Below are positions 35,305 through 45,580 of a stretch of 64,000 nt of DNA, one piece after another. Each line of letters begins with the position of its first letter. Positions within the stretch are counted from its first letter, which is position 1. This stretch comes from Candidatus Thorarchaeota archaeon (lineage in GTDB: Archaea > Asgardarchaeota > Thorarchaeia > Thorarchaeales > Thorarchaeaceae), in assembly GCA_030612005.1 (NCBI GenBank), contig JAUWOU010000004.1, positions 1 to 64,000 of the forward strand, read 5' to 3'. The notes under the pieces were generated by a model, which saw only the letters and a list, made by a program, of their open reading frames with translations, ran no database searches and was not told where the DNA came from. Position numbers and translations under genes: made by a program.

Positions 35305-36930
35305 TTATTCTTCGTCTTCATCGCTAAAGAGACGTTTTGAGCTTCTCTTCATCTGAGCAAGATTCTGCGTGAAAGCTTCATCTGCAGCACCTGACGGAGC
35401 TGATGGAAGCAGCTCCCTCATCTTTAGCTCCTGACGTTGAATCTCTTTCTCTTCTGAATCTAGAGCTCTGTCTGCCCTCTCAAGCATTGCCTGTACAGAT
35501 TTTGGAGCGGCTCCAGCCTTCTTCCTCAATGCAGACCTGAAGGATGCAATCCTCTTGCGACCCTTTTCTCGGTTTCCACCAAAGGACTCTTCTCCAGCCT
35601 TCTGTGTAACAAAAGTTGCACCAACAGTTGGGTCTAGAGTAGCCATAATCTCATCTTCCTTCTTTGAAACTTTTAGCTTGGTTGTGACTGCACGAACACG
35701 GCGAGCTCCCGCTTCATCAGTGTATGTGACTTGGATCTGAATTGGTACTTCAGATTCTTTGATCTCCGTCTCAGGAGCAATCTCAAAGTAGAGTTCATGG
35801 TCTTCACCAACAACACCGATTTTACTATGGCCCTCCTTCTTGAGTGTTTCAACTACTGCTCGTGATACTCCTGAAGCATCTTTTATGGTGATTCCAGGTG
35901 GCGTAACAAGACGGACCTCTACATCACGACCTAGCATGGATGCACCCGCTAGTTCGGAGAGGCTTCGGTCAAGCTCGTTTGGTGTGACATAATACATCTG
36001 TCCACCAGTAGCCTCAGGTAGTAGACCAAGTGTCTTCAGTTCCATTCCTCTACCAGAAGCAATTCCTACAACATCAACGGCGGCTCCAATATCTAAGAAC
36101 ATCTTTCCTAGATCTTCATAGTACTTGCTTGCAGGAGTGACTTGGTAACCTTCAAGGGCGCCAATTCCCTCATTTGCAAGACCGTCGGTGAGAAGTACAA
36201 TTCTCCCCACATCTCGATGTTTAGCAATAACAAAAGCCATTGCGGCTGCAGGTCCTAGAGCAGTACCACCCTGGTCGCGTAATGCTTGAATATGACCCTT
36301 TAGGCTGTCCTTGTTCTTTCCAACATTGACTAGCTTGATTTTATCTAGGAGTTTCTTGGTGGACTCCATTATAGCATTAAGACTTGCAAAGGAGTCATGG
36401 GGTAGTGTAATAGCTTCTCCAGTTTCCAGATTTCTCGATACAACAGTGCTCTCAAACTCGATGAGGCCAAACATCGTTTCTGGAGCATTTGCAGCTAGGC
36501 TGTCTATAGAAGTATTCAAACTTCGCTTGACTGCGGCAAGATTAGCACCACTCATAGATCCAGATACATCTATCAATGCTAGGAAGGACTTACCACCTGT
36601 TGATGGAACACCGGTATCAGTATCGGTCGTATCTTTTGGTGGTTCTATAACAAAGTCTGTGTCAGTTCCAGCAACAACAATCTCGCCTTCAATAATATTC
36701 AGGGTACCACAGAAAGGACAGATGAAATGTTTACCTACCTTCGGGTCTTCCTGAATTTGATCTAAACTAAGAAGGAAACCATTACACTTGTGGCATGCGA
36801 TTGGCTTCCCAACTATCTTTGTGGTCTCGTGTGCAAGATGGCTAAACTCTACACGCAAGACGTACGGAATATCGCTCATGATGTCTTTCGACGCAGGAAA
36901 GGCCTCTGAGCTAGTTCTCAACATAGACAT
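35305..36930 (-). CDS. Zinc-finger/VWA protein with Sec23/24-like layout
   Basis: A 541-residue protein: N-terminal strand region, a zinc finger (C46, C49, C71, C74), a VWA domain (about 113-330) with a full metal site (DVSGS 121-125, T223, D249), a beta-sandwich (about 335-435) and a helical, charged tail. That order matches the Sec23/Sec24 core of COPII coats (zinc finger, trunk, beta-sandwich, helical), lacking the gelsolin end. Eukaryotic Sec23/24 trunks have lost the metal site. Sec23/24-like proteins are reported from Thorarchaeia (memory). GGAGG lies 11 bases before the ATG at 36930. Neighbours are GTPase and roadblock genes. Confidence 0.75.
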   Translation of the reverse strand: MSMLRTSSEAFPASKDIMSDIPYVLRVEFSHLAHETTKIVGKPIACHKCNGFLLSLDQIQEDPKVGKHFICPFCGTLNIIEGEIVVAGTDTDFVIEPPKDTTDTDTGVPSTGGKSFLALIDVSGSMSGANLAAVKRSLNTSIDSLAANAPETMFGLIEFESTVVSRNLETGEAITLPHDSFASLNAIMESTKKLLDKIKLVNVGKNKDSLKGHIQALRDQGGTALGPAAAMAFVIAKHRDVGRIVLLTDGLANEGIGALEGYQVTPASKYYEDLGKMFLDIGAAVDVVGIASGRGMELKTLGLLPEATGGQMYYVTPNELDRSLSELAGASMLGRDVEVRLVTPPGITIKDASGVSRAVVETLKKEGHSKIGVVGEDHELYFEIAPETEIKESEVPIQIQVTYTDEAGARRVRAVTTKLKVSKKEDEIMATLDPTVGATFVTQKAGEESFGGNREKGRKRIASFRSALRKKAGAAPKSVQAMLERADRALDSEEKEIQRQELKMRELLPSAPSGAADEAFTQNLAQMKRSSKRLFSDEDEE

Positions 36931-37038
36931 CTAATTATTCGCCTCCAAAATTCTTAGCCTCCCTTTTCGCGAGTGGATTTAAGTCAATCGACGATTGTTG
37001 AGTCCTTCAATGTACCAATATTTGGTTATGAGAGAAAG

Positions 37039-38410
37039 GGCGCGGTCTAAACAGCTGCGTAAATCCTGAACGAACCTAGACATCAATGAAACCAATAGTT
37101 GAATAAAGACTATTCTTGTATGAGCTTATTAGCTCCCAGCAAGACCCATTATCGAACCTGAATGTTGATCAACAAGGCTTACAGGTATGAACTGGACCCG
37201 AACAACATCCAGAGATCATCCCTTGCTCAACATGCTGGAGTAGCTCGTTTTGCCTATAACTGGGGTCTCGAGAAAAGGATTACACGGTACAAGAACAATC
37301 AGGGTGACGACCGGTTCACTAACGCTATGAAGCAGCACAAGCTCCTCAACTCCCTGAAGAAAATAGAGTTCCCATGGATGTACGAAACCTCGAAGTGTGC
37401 ACCCCAGGAAGCCCTGAGAGACCTCCATAGAGCCTTCAAAAACTTCTATCGAGGACTCAAGTCTGGGAAGAAAGTCGGATTCCCACGTTTCAAGAGGAGA
37501 GGAGTCAGGGACAGCTTCAGACTGACCGGGGCCATCAGGTTCCACGAGCGAGCAATCCAGCTCCCTAGAATCGGAAAAGTTCGTATCAAAGAGAAGAGGG
37601 AGCACTATTACAAGGGAAGGATACTCTCAGTCACAGTGCGACGAAGGGCCAACAGGTGGTTCGTGTCAGTCACTGTGGAGGAGAACATCATTGACCCGCA
37701 GCCTGTAAGAGGGGCATCAGTGGGGGTCGACCTGGGAGTGAAGACTCTGGCCACACTCTCGGATGGGACCACCTTTGCAAACCCACGAGCCCTTGGAAGA
37801 CGCTGAGGAAACTGCGACAGCTCTCAAAGAGCCTGTCACGAAAGGAGAAGGGGAGCAAGAACCGCGAAAAAGCGAAATTACGACTTGCAAAGATGTACTT
37901 GAGGATCTTCAATGTCCGACGAGACACACTGCACAAGCTGACGACCTACCTTGCCAAGAGCCACAGTAAGGTAGTGATCGAGGACTTGAATGTGTCAGGG
38001 ATTCTGAAGAACAGAAGGCTTGCAAGAGCCATAGCTGATGTGGGGTTCTACGAGTTCAGACGACAGTTGGAGTACAAGTGTGGATGGTACGGTTCTGAGC
38101 TTGTCGTCGTTTCAAGGACCTTTCCCTCCTCGAAGATGTGTTCACAGTGTGGGCACAGGAAGAAGGAACTCTCTCTATCAGAGAGGAAGTATAATTGTGA
38201 TCAGTGTGGACTTGAAATCGATAGGGACCTCAATGCTGCACTGAATCTAGTCGCCGTCAGTTTGCCGGAGACTGAAAACGCCTGCGGAGAGGAAGTAAGA
38301 CATAGCAAATCTTCCGAGATTTGCAATGCAGCCTCGATGAAACAGGAACCGAACATCATCCCGGACTCGATATCCAGGAATGTCTAGGTTTCGGGGAACG
38401 GCGCGGTCTA
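37039..38410 (+). mobile_element. TnpB element with a frameshifted tnpB
   Basis: The segment carries a broken tnpB. GGCGCGGTCTA occurs at 37039-37049 and 38400-38410, bracketing the gene; this 11-bp direct repeat is unexpected for IS605-type elements, which make no target duplication. The element has separated the Sec23-like gene from roadblock protein 4, two genes that were probably divergent neighbours. Confidence 0.6.
37162..38387 (+). pseudogene. tnpB: tnpB with a single-base frameshift
   Basis: TnpB of the common type. The first frame (37162-37806) runs to NPRALGRR and stops. The homologous continuation TLRKLRQLSK begins one base off at 37800 and runs to 38387. Loss of one A near 37798 explains it. 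The active site is canonical: D190 (VGVDLGVKTL), E in VVIEDLNVSG and D in IDRDLNAALN, with zinc-ribbon cysteines CSQCG and CDQCG. The break may be a sequencing error or real decay. It is unlike the other TnpB here: smaller, canonical, without the long tail. Confidence 0.9.
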
Positions 38411-38425
38411 GCGCACAAGATTTAA
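38400..38425 (+). promoter_or_regulatory. Repeat copy and TATA box before roadblock protein 4
   Basis: The right copy of the 11-bp repeat is followed by GATTTAAAG at about 38418-38425, a plausible TATA box some 60 bases before the ATG of roadblock protein 4. Confidence 0.45.
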
Positions 38426-38462
38426 AGAGCCCGGCGTTCAACACGATACTAGAAAGTTGAAA

Positions 38463-38474
38463 CCTCTTAAGAGG
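38463..38474. promoter_or_regulatory. Palindrome over the ribosome-binding site
   Basis: CCTCTTAAGAGG, a perfect 12-bp palindrome, contains the AGG of the AGGAG site (38472-38476) of roadblock protein 4. Pairing in the RNA could hide that site, or the DNA could be an operator. Chance is also possible. Confidence 0.4.
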
Positions 38475-38485
38475 AGAACTCACAG

Positions 38486-38854
38486 ATGGTAGACCAAGCT
38501 AAGATTGAAGAGATTGTTACTGAAACAATGTCGAATAACGCAGACATACAAGGAATAATCGTTTGCGATGCAAAGGGAAAGGTGCTCTTTGGACATACTA
38601 TTACTGGAGGTATCAAACACGAAGATGTTGCAAGTCTTGCGGTGAAAATAGCAGGTAACTCTTCTCAACTGACGGCAGGTCTTGACAAGGGAGGCCTCAA
38701 AGAGGTGAATATATCCTCTGATCATGGACTTGTGATTATTCTTGGTGATGCAAAAGTAGTGATGGCTGCAGTCGCCGGAGAAGGAGCCCGTGAGAGTCAA
38801 GGTCTCCTATTGATATCGCTACGTAGAACTTTACTCGCAATATTGGGTAAGTGA
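38486..38854 (+). CDS. Roadblock/LC7 domain protein 4
   Basis: A 122-residue roadblock/LC7 domain: IQGIIVCDAKGKVLFGHTI, a helix, then LKEVNISSDHGLVIILGDAKVVMAAVAG. It is on the opposite strand from the other three. It has its own promoter region, now next to the TnpB element. It is followed by smc after about 165 bases. Confidence 0.85.
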   Translation: MVDQAKIEEIVTETMSNNADIQGIIVCDAKGKVLFGHTITGGIKHEDVASLAVKIAGNSSQLTAGLDKGGLKEVNISSDHGLVIILGDAKVVMAAVAGEGARESQGLLLISLRRTLLAILGK

Positions 38855-39045
38855 TATAGTAAAACAGCACCAGAGTTACCTTTTTGTGCCCAAGGTTAAT
38901 GGGCCATACGAGAAACAGAGGTATATTCTAATATAGCTAGGGTATTACCCACGTCATACTAACCATATTTAGGCCTCTGTAACATCTGAATAATACAAAC
39001 GCAGACACGTCAAATTGGTTGAAATTGCCGGGAAGGGAACGGGAC

Positions 39046-42000
39046 TTGGTTTACATAGAGAAGCTAGTATGCAAGGGCTTCAAATCATTCGGTCGAGACT
39101 CCGTTACTATAAAATTCAACAAGGGATTTACATGCATTGTTGGTCCTAATGGTTCAGGGAAATCAAATGTAATTGATGCGATATTATTTGTGCTAGGCCA
39201 ACTGAGCGCAAAAACTCTCCGTGCTACAGTTTTCTCTGATTTGTTGTATTCCCCTCCAAAACCACATATGCCACCAAAAGCCAAGACTGCAGTTGTTGAA
39301 CTTCATTTCAATAATAAAGATAGAAAACTGCAGGTCGAATCAGATCGTGTTGTTATTGAGAGGCAGCTTGATGACACAGGGAAGTCAGTTTGTCGTATTA
39401 ATGGTAAGACTTACACTCGTAGTGCAGTTCTTGATGTGCTTGGAACCATTGGTGTCGACCCTAATGGTTACAATCTTGTACTGCAGGGTGAGATTGCCCA
39501 GATGGTCAAGGTCAGCCCCAATGAGCGCCGCAAACTTATCGAAGAGATAGCTGGAATAGCTGCTTATGATGAACAGAAGGATCGAGCGCTCAAGAAACTA
39601 ACAGAGAGCGAGAGTAATCTTGGGAAAGTAGATACTCAACTTCAAGAACGTAGACGCCAGCTTGAGAAACTTGAAGGTGAAAGGGGAGATGCTCTGCGTC
39701 ATAAAGGAATGAATGACCAGATAGAGAAATTCAAAATTGATATTCAATCTTGGAGTGTCATCAAGGGTAGACTAAGGATAGACACTATCAATGAGACTCT
39801 TGCCCAAAGAGCACAAGAAGCTGAAGGACTTGTCACAGAGTTAGTTGAGGTTGAAACAAATAGTGGCACAACTGAAACCGAGATTGATACTATTGACCAT
39901 GAGATTGATCAGATAACTGGAGGAGATTCAGCAAGAGTTTCTGAACAATACGGTATTGTTTCTGCAGCTGTGAACCATGTTAGATCTGATCTAGAACGTG
40001 CACAAGGAGAACATGACGGGTCTGCAAGTGATAGAGCGGGGTTGGTGGAAGAGCTAGAAAAGACCCAGGATGAGATAGCTCAAAATGAGAAAATGTTGAC
40101 TGAAAAGAACGATGATCTTCAAAAACTGGAAAAGGAGATTTCAGGAACTTCAGCTCAGATTATTCGAATGGAAGATTTAGCAGAGAAAGAACAGACTACA
40201 TATTACGAAACAACTCTTCGTCTACAGGATTTGAATAATCAATTACGTGCACTTGATGAGGGTGTTTCAGAAGTTCGATCATCAATTAAATCTGATAATA
40301 GAGAACTTGGTACATCGTATGAAGATGTTCGTGATTCAACAGAGAATCTTGAGAAAACAACTGAGGACCTTGAACAGCTAAAAGGAATCATACCTGAAAA
40401 GAAAGAATCACTAGAAAAGACAGAACAGATTGAATCCGAAAGAAAAGTTGAGATCAAAGAGATTGCAAAACAGTTGAAGGTAGTAGATGCAGAAGTCGAT
40501 GAGAGTGCAAAGATTGTTGCAGCAACTCGAGAAGAACTGATCAAGGTGCAAGCACGTCAAGATGCGCTACAAGAAGCAGAAGATGCATTTCTGAAGAGGC
40601 GAAGAGCTCTTGCAAAAGTCCTCGAACTAAGGGACACTGGTACTATCGAAGGCATCTATGGTACGGTTGCAGAATTGGGAACTATTAATCCAGATTATGC
40701 CACAGCTATGGAGATTGCAGGTGGCAATAGATTATCCCACATAGTTGTAGAAGATGATAATGTAGCTACTGCATGTGTAGATGTTCTGAAACGAGATAGA
40801 GTGGGAAGAGCATCTTTCATACCCCTTGATAAAATCAAAACACATTCACCAAGAAAACTTCCAAATGATGCGGGAGTCATAGATTTTGCTCTTAATCTTG
40901 TTAGCTTTGAACCGAAGATGTCGCCAGCATTCGAATTCGTATTCTCGGATACCATTGTAACTGAAGATTTTGATACTGCTAAACGATTAGGTTTCAAGGG
41001 TCAACGCGCTGTTTCACTCGAAGGAGACCTAGTTGAAAGATCAGGTCTTATGACTGGTGGTTATTATCAAAAAGGTGCAGCGAGGCTATCACTCCAAGTA
41101 GAAGATACTAGTCCAGAAATAACAAAACGGCTTCAGGGTCTAGATGCTATTTTGAGTGAACTCCGCGAGAAACAAGAGAAATTGAGAAGCCAGAAAAAGG
41201 AAATTGATACTGAGATTCAAGAACTATCAAAGAAAAATTACCGTGGTCGACTCGATTTAGAAAAACAAGAAGAGCGATATGATGAACAAGAATATCGAAG
41301 TAGTATTCTGAAAGAAAGAATCGAGAAGGGCACACTCACAATCAGTGCACTTGAGGCTCAAATTACCAATCTCCAAGAACGCGATGATGAGCTTACTGTC
41401 CAACGTGAACGTGTAATGGCACAGCGAGACCAGTACAATGAAGACCTCACAAAGTCAGATTCTGCAAAATTGAATCAGGATATTAAAGATCTAAAAGAGG
41501 TCCTAGAGCAGTACCAGAAGAAACGTGAAAAGATGCAGACTAACCTTACAGCCCTTAGAGTTGGACTTGATGAACGACTCGGACCAAAGGCCGTTGAGAT
41601 TGAGTCTAAAATCCAAGCACTTGATGTAGTGCTGCCTGGATTGGAGGAACAAGTCAAGCGTTTTGAGATGGGACTCGCGGAGAGAGAGAAAGAGTTTGTC
41701 AAATTGAAGAGTGAGCGCGAAGAGATTGATGAGGCGGTTAAGGACAAACGAGTCCGTCAACTAGAGTTGAGGGAGAAATTACGCAACCTAAGGATGAGAC
41801 ATGAGGAGATTCGTGAAGCTCAAACATCGAATGAGAAAGCCGTGTATAGGTTACAGACTGAACAAAATCGTCTTGAAACGGACATAGTTGCTTTCGTCGC
41901 AGAACTTGGAACTCTCACTGACACAGATGAAGCTCTTGAAGATAGAAAGGATGAACGTGAACTTACATACAGAGAACTTGAAGAGTTTCAAGAGAAAATC

Positions 42001-42636
42001 AAAGAGATTGAAAGAGAACTTGAAGCAATGGGTCCTGTAAATCTGAAAGCATTAACAGATTACGAATCTGAACGTGACCGATATGATGAGATAGTAGACA
42101 AAAAGACCCAGCTGGAAGAGGAACGAAAAGAAATTCTTGCATTTATGGAAGAACTTGAGGCAGAGAAGACTCAGAAATTCCTAACGGTCTATAATGAGAT
42201 TGCTGATAATTTTGCAACAGTGTTTGCTCGACTTTCACCTGGTGGTGACGCTACTCTCATGCTTGAGAATCCTGAGCACCCATTGATGGGTGGAATTACT
42301 GTAAGATCAAAGCCAAGAGGTAAAGAATTAGTCACTCTTGATGCTATGAGTGGTGGAGAAAAGACCATAACTGGTCTTGCTCTAATCTTTGCAATCCAGA
42401 TGTATAACCCCACTAGTTTCTACATTTTTGATGAGATTGATGCAGCTCTAGACAATGTTAATGCTCACAATGTAGCTCTGCTAATCTCAGAGATGGCTAA
42501 AGCATCTCAGTTCGTTGTGGTATCATTAAGAGACACTACTGTTAGAAAAGCCGATCTTCTCATTGGTGTATCTAACCAAGATGGAATATCAAAGATTGTG
42601 TCGGTAGACCTAGAAGAGGTGAGTGCTAAATCATGA
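39046..42636 (+). CDS. smc: Chromosome condensation ATPase SMC
   Basis: SMC protein of the condensin-like complex, which loops and segregates chromosomes. Walker A GPNGSGKSN is near the N-terminus, followed by long coiled coils around a hinge (about 500-660, GIYGTVAELG then GGRLS-like NRLSHIVVED). The C-terminal head has the signature MSGGEKT and Walker B FYIFDEIDAALDN. Full length is near 1,200 residues. The start is a TTG at 39046 (MVYIEKLVCKGFKSFG) after a G-rich site; a TTG at 39019 adds nine residues. The stop overlaps the scpA start (ATGA). Confidence 0.97.
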   Translation: MVYIEKLVCKGFKSFGRDSVTIKFNKGFTCIVGPNGSGKSNVIDAILFVLGQLSAKTLRATVFSDLLYSPPKPHMPPKAKTAVVELHFNNKDRKLQVESDRVVIERQLDDTGKSVCRINGKTYTRSAVLDVLGTIGVDPNGYNLVLQGEIAQMVKVSPNERRKLIEEIAGIAAYDEQKDRALKKLTESESNLGKVDTQLQERRRQLEKLEGERGDALRHKGMNDQIEKFKIDIQSWSVIKGRLRIDTINETLAQRAQEAEGLVTELVEVETNSGTTETEIDTIDHEIDQITGGDSARVSEQYGIVSAAVNHVRSDLERAQGEHDGSASDRAGLVEELEKTQDEIAQNEKMLTEKNDDLQKLEKEISGTSAQIIRMEDLAEKEQTTYYETTLRLQDLNNQLRALDEGVSEVRSSIKSDNRELGTSYEDVRDSTENLEKTTEDLEQLKGIIPEKKESLEKTEQIESERKVEIKEIAKQLKVVDAEVDESAKIVAATREELIKVQARQDALQEAEDAFLKRRRALAKVLELRDTGTIEGIYGTVAELGTINPDYATAMEIAGGNRLSHIVVEDDNVATACVDVLKRDRVGRASFIPLDKIKTHSPRKLPNDAGVIDFALNLVSFEPKMSPAFEFVFSDTIVTEDFDTAKRLGFKGQRAVSLEGDLVERSGLMTGGYYQKGAARLSLQVEDTSPEITKRLQGLDAILSELREKQEKLRSQKKEIDTEIQELSKKNYRGRLDLEKQEERYDEQEYRSSILKERIEKGTLTISALEAQITNLQERDDELTVQRERVMAQRDQYNEDLTKSDSAKLNQDIKDLKEVLEQYQKKREKMQTNLTALRVGLDERLGPKAVEIESKIQALDVVLPGLEEQVKRFEMGLAEREKEFVKLKSEREEIDEAVKDKRVRQLELREKLRNLRMRHEEIREAQTSNEKAVYRLQTEQNRLETDIVAFVAELGTLTDTDEALEDRKDERELTYRELEEFQEKIKEIERELEAMGPVNLKALTDYESERDRYDEIVDKKTQLEEERKEILAFMEELEAEKTQKFLTVYNEIADNFATVFARLSPGGDATLMLENPEHPLMGGITVRSKPRGKELVTLDAMSGGEKTITGLALIFAIQMYNPTSFYIFDEIDAALDNVNAHNVALLISEMAKASQFVVVSLRDTTVRKADLLIGVSNQDGISKIVSVDLEEVSAKS

Positions 42637-43343
42637 TGGGTGATGACTCACCATTCTGGGCAACTCCACCATATATCCTTCTTACTGATGTCCTTCAATT
42701 GGATAAAGTGGAGCCTTGGAACGTAGATGTTGGAAAACTTGTTGTTGGTTTCCTTAATGAAATGAAGCGAATGGGAGATATTGATTTCCGCATATCAGGA
42801 AATGCTCTCTATTCTGCATCGGTCATCTTCATGCGTAAGACGCGAGATCTTGTTCAACTTGGAATACTTCCGCCAGAGAAAGATGACGATGATGAGGAAC
42901 TAGAGATTCCTTTGATTCGTCCTCCATTTAGACTGACTAACCGTAGAGTTACCATGGAAGAATTACTAATAGCAATGGACCATGTCTTGAGCAAGGGGGT
43001 CAGAAAGAGAAGTATTCCCACCAAACGCCAATACAAAATAAAGGCAGATCCAATTACATTCACAATGAACGTGGACCAGGCGAATATCGAGGAAACCTTG
43101 GCAGAGGCGTATATGGACCTGCAAAGATTGTTGAAAGTAGGCGAATCTTCAAAATTCACAGATATCTTGATGAACAACACTAGAAAAGAGATAGTTCGTG
43201 TCTTCTTCTCAATTCTGTTCCTTTATAATCGTAAGTTCATAGACATCTGGATGGATGAAAATGTTATTTGGGTGAAAATGATTGAACCACCGGAGATTAA
43301 TGAAGAAGAAACTAAGGAAGCAACACCAACGATAAAGAGCTAA
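42633..43343 (+). CDS. scpA: Segregation and condensation protein A
   Basis: Kleisin subunit that bridges the two SMC heads. A 236-residue protein with the ScpA start ILLTDVLQLDKVEPWNVDVGKLVVGFL, an acidic linker (DDDDEELE, residues 88-95) and a C-terminal winged-helix segment. Overlapping ATGA with smc and nine bases before scpB show one operon. Confidence 0.93.
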   Translation: MMGDDSPFWATPPYILLTDVLQLDKVEPWNVDVGKLVVGFLNEMKRMGDIDFRISGNALYSASVIFMRKTRDLVQLGILPPEKDDDDEELEIPLIRPPFRLTNRRVTMEELLIAMDHVLSKGVRKRSIPTKRQYKIKADPITFTMNVDQANIEETLAEAYMDLQRLLKVGESSKFTDILMNNTRKEIVRVFFSILFLYNRKFIDIWMDENVIWVKMIEPPEINEEETKEATPTIKS

Positions 43344-43352
43344 GGTGATTTT

Positions 43353-43904
43353 ATGGAAGAAGATTTGGTAACACTTGAAGCAGCCCTTTATGTATCGGGC
43401 AGAGCTTTAACACTTGAAGAGTTATCCAATATCATAGGAAAATCACAATCAACTGCACAGAAACTTCTAGACGAACTTGGTTTTGAATACAGTAAACGAA
43501 AGGGAGCATTAGAAGTTGTAGCTCTTCCTAGAGACCGTTATGCAATGCAGCTTCGACCTGAACTCACACCAAGTGTTGGAAAATTGATACCTGGTGGTCT
43601 TCTATCATATGCAACATTGCAAACTTTGGTGATTATCGCAATAAAACAACCAATTATTCAATCAGTGCTTGTAACAGAAAGAGGAACGCACTGCTACGAT
43701 CATGTGAAGGAACTCATCGAGAAGAAATTTGTTGAGGCTGTGCCAGAGGGAAGGTCGAAAACTCTGACAACAACTCCACTCTTTGCGGACTACTTTGGAC
43801 TTGACAATGATAGAATCAAACTTAAAGCTCAACTCAAATTTAAAATAAAAAAAATACTTGAAGACCATCGAGAAGCAGAAGAGGTTTCTGTGGTCCAAGA
43901 CTAA
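43353..43904 (+). CDS. scpB: Segregation and condensation protein B
   Basis: ScpB, the dimeric winged-helix partner of ScpA in the SMC complex. It starts LEAALYVSGRALTLEELSNIIG, and has GGLLSYATLQTLVIIAIKQPI, both typical. The protein has 183 residues. AAGGTGAT lies about 5 bases before the ATG. It is the third gene of the smc-scpA-scpB operon. Confidence 0.94.
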   Translation: MEEDLVTLEAALYVSGRALTLEELSNIIGKSQSTAQKLLDELGFEYSKRKGALEVVALPRDRYAMQLRPELTPSVGKLIPGGLLSYATLQTLVIIAIKQPIIQSVLVTERGTHCYDHVKELIEKKFVEAVPEGRSKTLTTTPLFADYFGLDNDRIKLKAQLKFKIKKILEDHREAEEVSVVQD

Positions 43905-43920
43905 TTTTGAATGTACTTCA

Positions 43921-44403
43921 TCAGATTGGTGTACCTATTGATACAAGAAGCAAGATTCCAAGAGCTAGTAGGAAGAGTCCTGAAATGAAACCGGTATTTT
44001 TTCTGAATTTGATTAAAATTGCTGTATGGGCGACGCCATTGAGAATTCCATTGAATGCTACACCAATACCGTAGATTATTGCCCAAGGAGCACCTGCATT
44101 AACTGGAAAATAGAACAGAAAACTCAACAATATTAAGACATGACTGAAAGCTACCAAGAAATTCCGTGTACCTAGTTGTTCTTTGGGAGTTCCATCAGCG
44201 TTCTTCCTCAGTTTTGCTTCCATTTCCCATGCTTTAGTAAAATTTTCTTCAAGTAAATGACCGGCCATTGCAAAACAAAGAAGTAGGTATATTGTGGGAG
44301 AGAAGGCGAATGGTGCTATTTGAGTAGGAAAAAGATATCCTACAGCAATTGATATCGTAGTCAAGAGAGTAAGGAAGATAACAAGCGGATGGGCGATTTT
44401 CAT
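43921..44403 (-). CDS. HXXEE-domain membrane protein
   Basis: A 160-residue membrane protein with four hydrophobic segments. GHLLEENFTKAWEM carries the H-x-x-E-E motif, and NGVAHTAILIKFRKNTGFISG the second histidine region of the HXXEE family. Function of the family is unknown; the conserved histidines and acids suggest a metal-bound membrane enzyme. It is convergent with scpB. Confidence 0.7.
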   Translation of the reverse strand: MKIAHPLVIFLTLLTTISIAVGYLFPTQIAPFAFSPTIYLLLCFAMAGHLLEENFTKAWEMEAKLRKNADGTPKEQLGTRNFLVAFSHVLILLSFLFYFPVNAGAPWAIIYGIGVAFNGILNGVAHTAILIKFRKNTGFISGLFLLALGILLLVSIGTPI

Positions 44404-44463
44404 TTATTTCACAAGTGTAGCCACTGATAACCAAGTTATTAAAATTCCGAGATTGAGTGAACT

Positions 44464-45477
44464 TTAACAGACTCGAGGTACTGGTTCACCATAAGGTACC
44501 TGTATCACTTTTCTTCCACCAATTGCAGTCTTCATAAGAACCCTCGATGGACCTTTCTGGAATTTCCCTACGAGTTGGGCATCTTTGGTAGATTCATGCT
44601 TGCGAAGAACTCCAAGGATATCATCTGTGTAATTGGAATCAACAGCCATTACGAATTTACCTTCACTGCTCATGTGTAGTGGATTCAGACCCAGTACTTC
44701 ACAGAGTGACTGGACTGCTGGGCGAACTGGAATAAGGCTCTCTTGAATTTCAAGTTCCAATTGTGATTTCGATGCTATTTCATTTAGTGCAACCGCCGTA
44801 CCACCTCTTGTGGGATCTTTCATTGCATGAACACCCCCCACATCAAGACAATCATGAATTGGATTCCAAAGTGGAGCAACATCACTAGTCAGACTGGTTT
44901 CAAACTCCAAACCTTCTCGATGTGCCAAGAGGACTGTACCATGGTCTCCGATGGGACCAGAGATTATGAGGTCATCACCTGCCCTTGCACCTCCATCGGA
45001 CACTGGTCGGTCAAGATAGATTTCACCAATACCAGTAGTGGACATGATGAGTCCATCTAGGGTTCCAACTGGCATGACCTTCGTATCCCCGGCAACCATT
45101 GCGATACCTAGTGGTTCGATGATACTGTTCAAAGAGGTGAGCACTGTCTGAAGTGTTTCAATCTTTGTTCCTTCTTCAACAATGACTGTATTTGTCATTG
45201 CAATTGGTCGAGCACCCATGACAGCTATATCATTCACTGTGCCACAGGCTGTTAGAGTGCCCAAATTACCGCCTGGAAAAAAGATTGGATGAACAGTATG
45301 TGCATCAGTGCATACAATCAGATTAGTTCCAGATACCTGAACAGTAGCTCCATCATCCATCTCATCAAGACCGATAGAGCCACTCTTTCTTCGACTAAAC
45401 GAGGGAATGATTACTTCTTCCAACAATCGCTGCATAATCTTACCACCAGCACCGTGAGCGGATTCTATCGTAGGCAT
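44464..45477 (-). CDS. hypE: Hydrogenase maturation protein HypE
   Basis: HypE dehydrates the carbamoyl group on its C-terminal cysteine to make the cyanide ligand of [NiFe]-hydrogenases. It begins SAHGAGGKIMQRLLEEVI and ends PRVC, the essential C-terminal cysteine. At 337 residues the length is normal. GGAG lies 8 bases before the ATG. HypA is nearby but no hydrogenase gene is in the window. Confidence 0.96.
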   Translation of the reverse strand: MPTIESAHGAGGKIMQRLLEEVIIPSFSRRKSGSIGLDEMDDGATVQVSGTNLIVCTDAHTVHPIFFPGGNLGTLTACGTVNDIAVMGARPIAMTNTVIVEEGTKIETLQTVLTSLNSIIEPLGIAMVAGDTKVMPVGTLDGLIMSTTGIGEIYLDRPVSDGGARAGDDLIISGPIGDHGTVLLAHREGLEFETSLTSDVAPLWNPIHDCLDVGGVHAMKDPTRGGTAVALNEIASKSQLELEIQESLIPVRPAVQSLCEVLGLNPLHMSSEGKFVMAVDSNYTDDILGVLRKHESTKDAQLVGKFQKGPSRVLMKTAIGGRKVIQVPYGEPVPRVC

Positions 45478-45580
45478 CTGTCATTCTCCGAGTATTCGAT
45501 ATGTCAAGATAATTATAGATTGTATTTGAACAGAACTATTGGGACGTCCTAGTGTCTGTGGAAGTTCGCCACTAAGCAAG

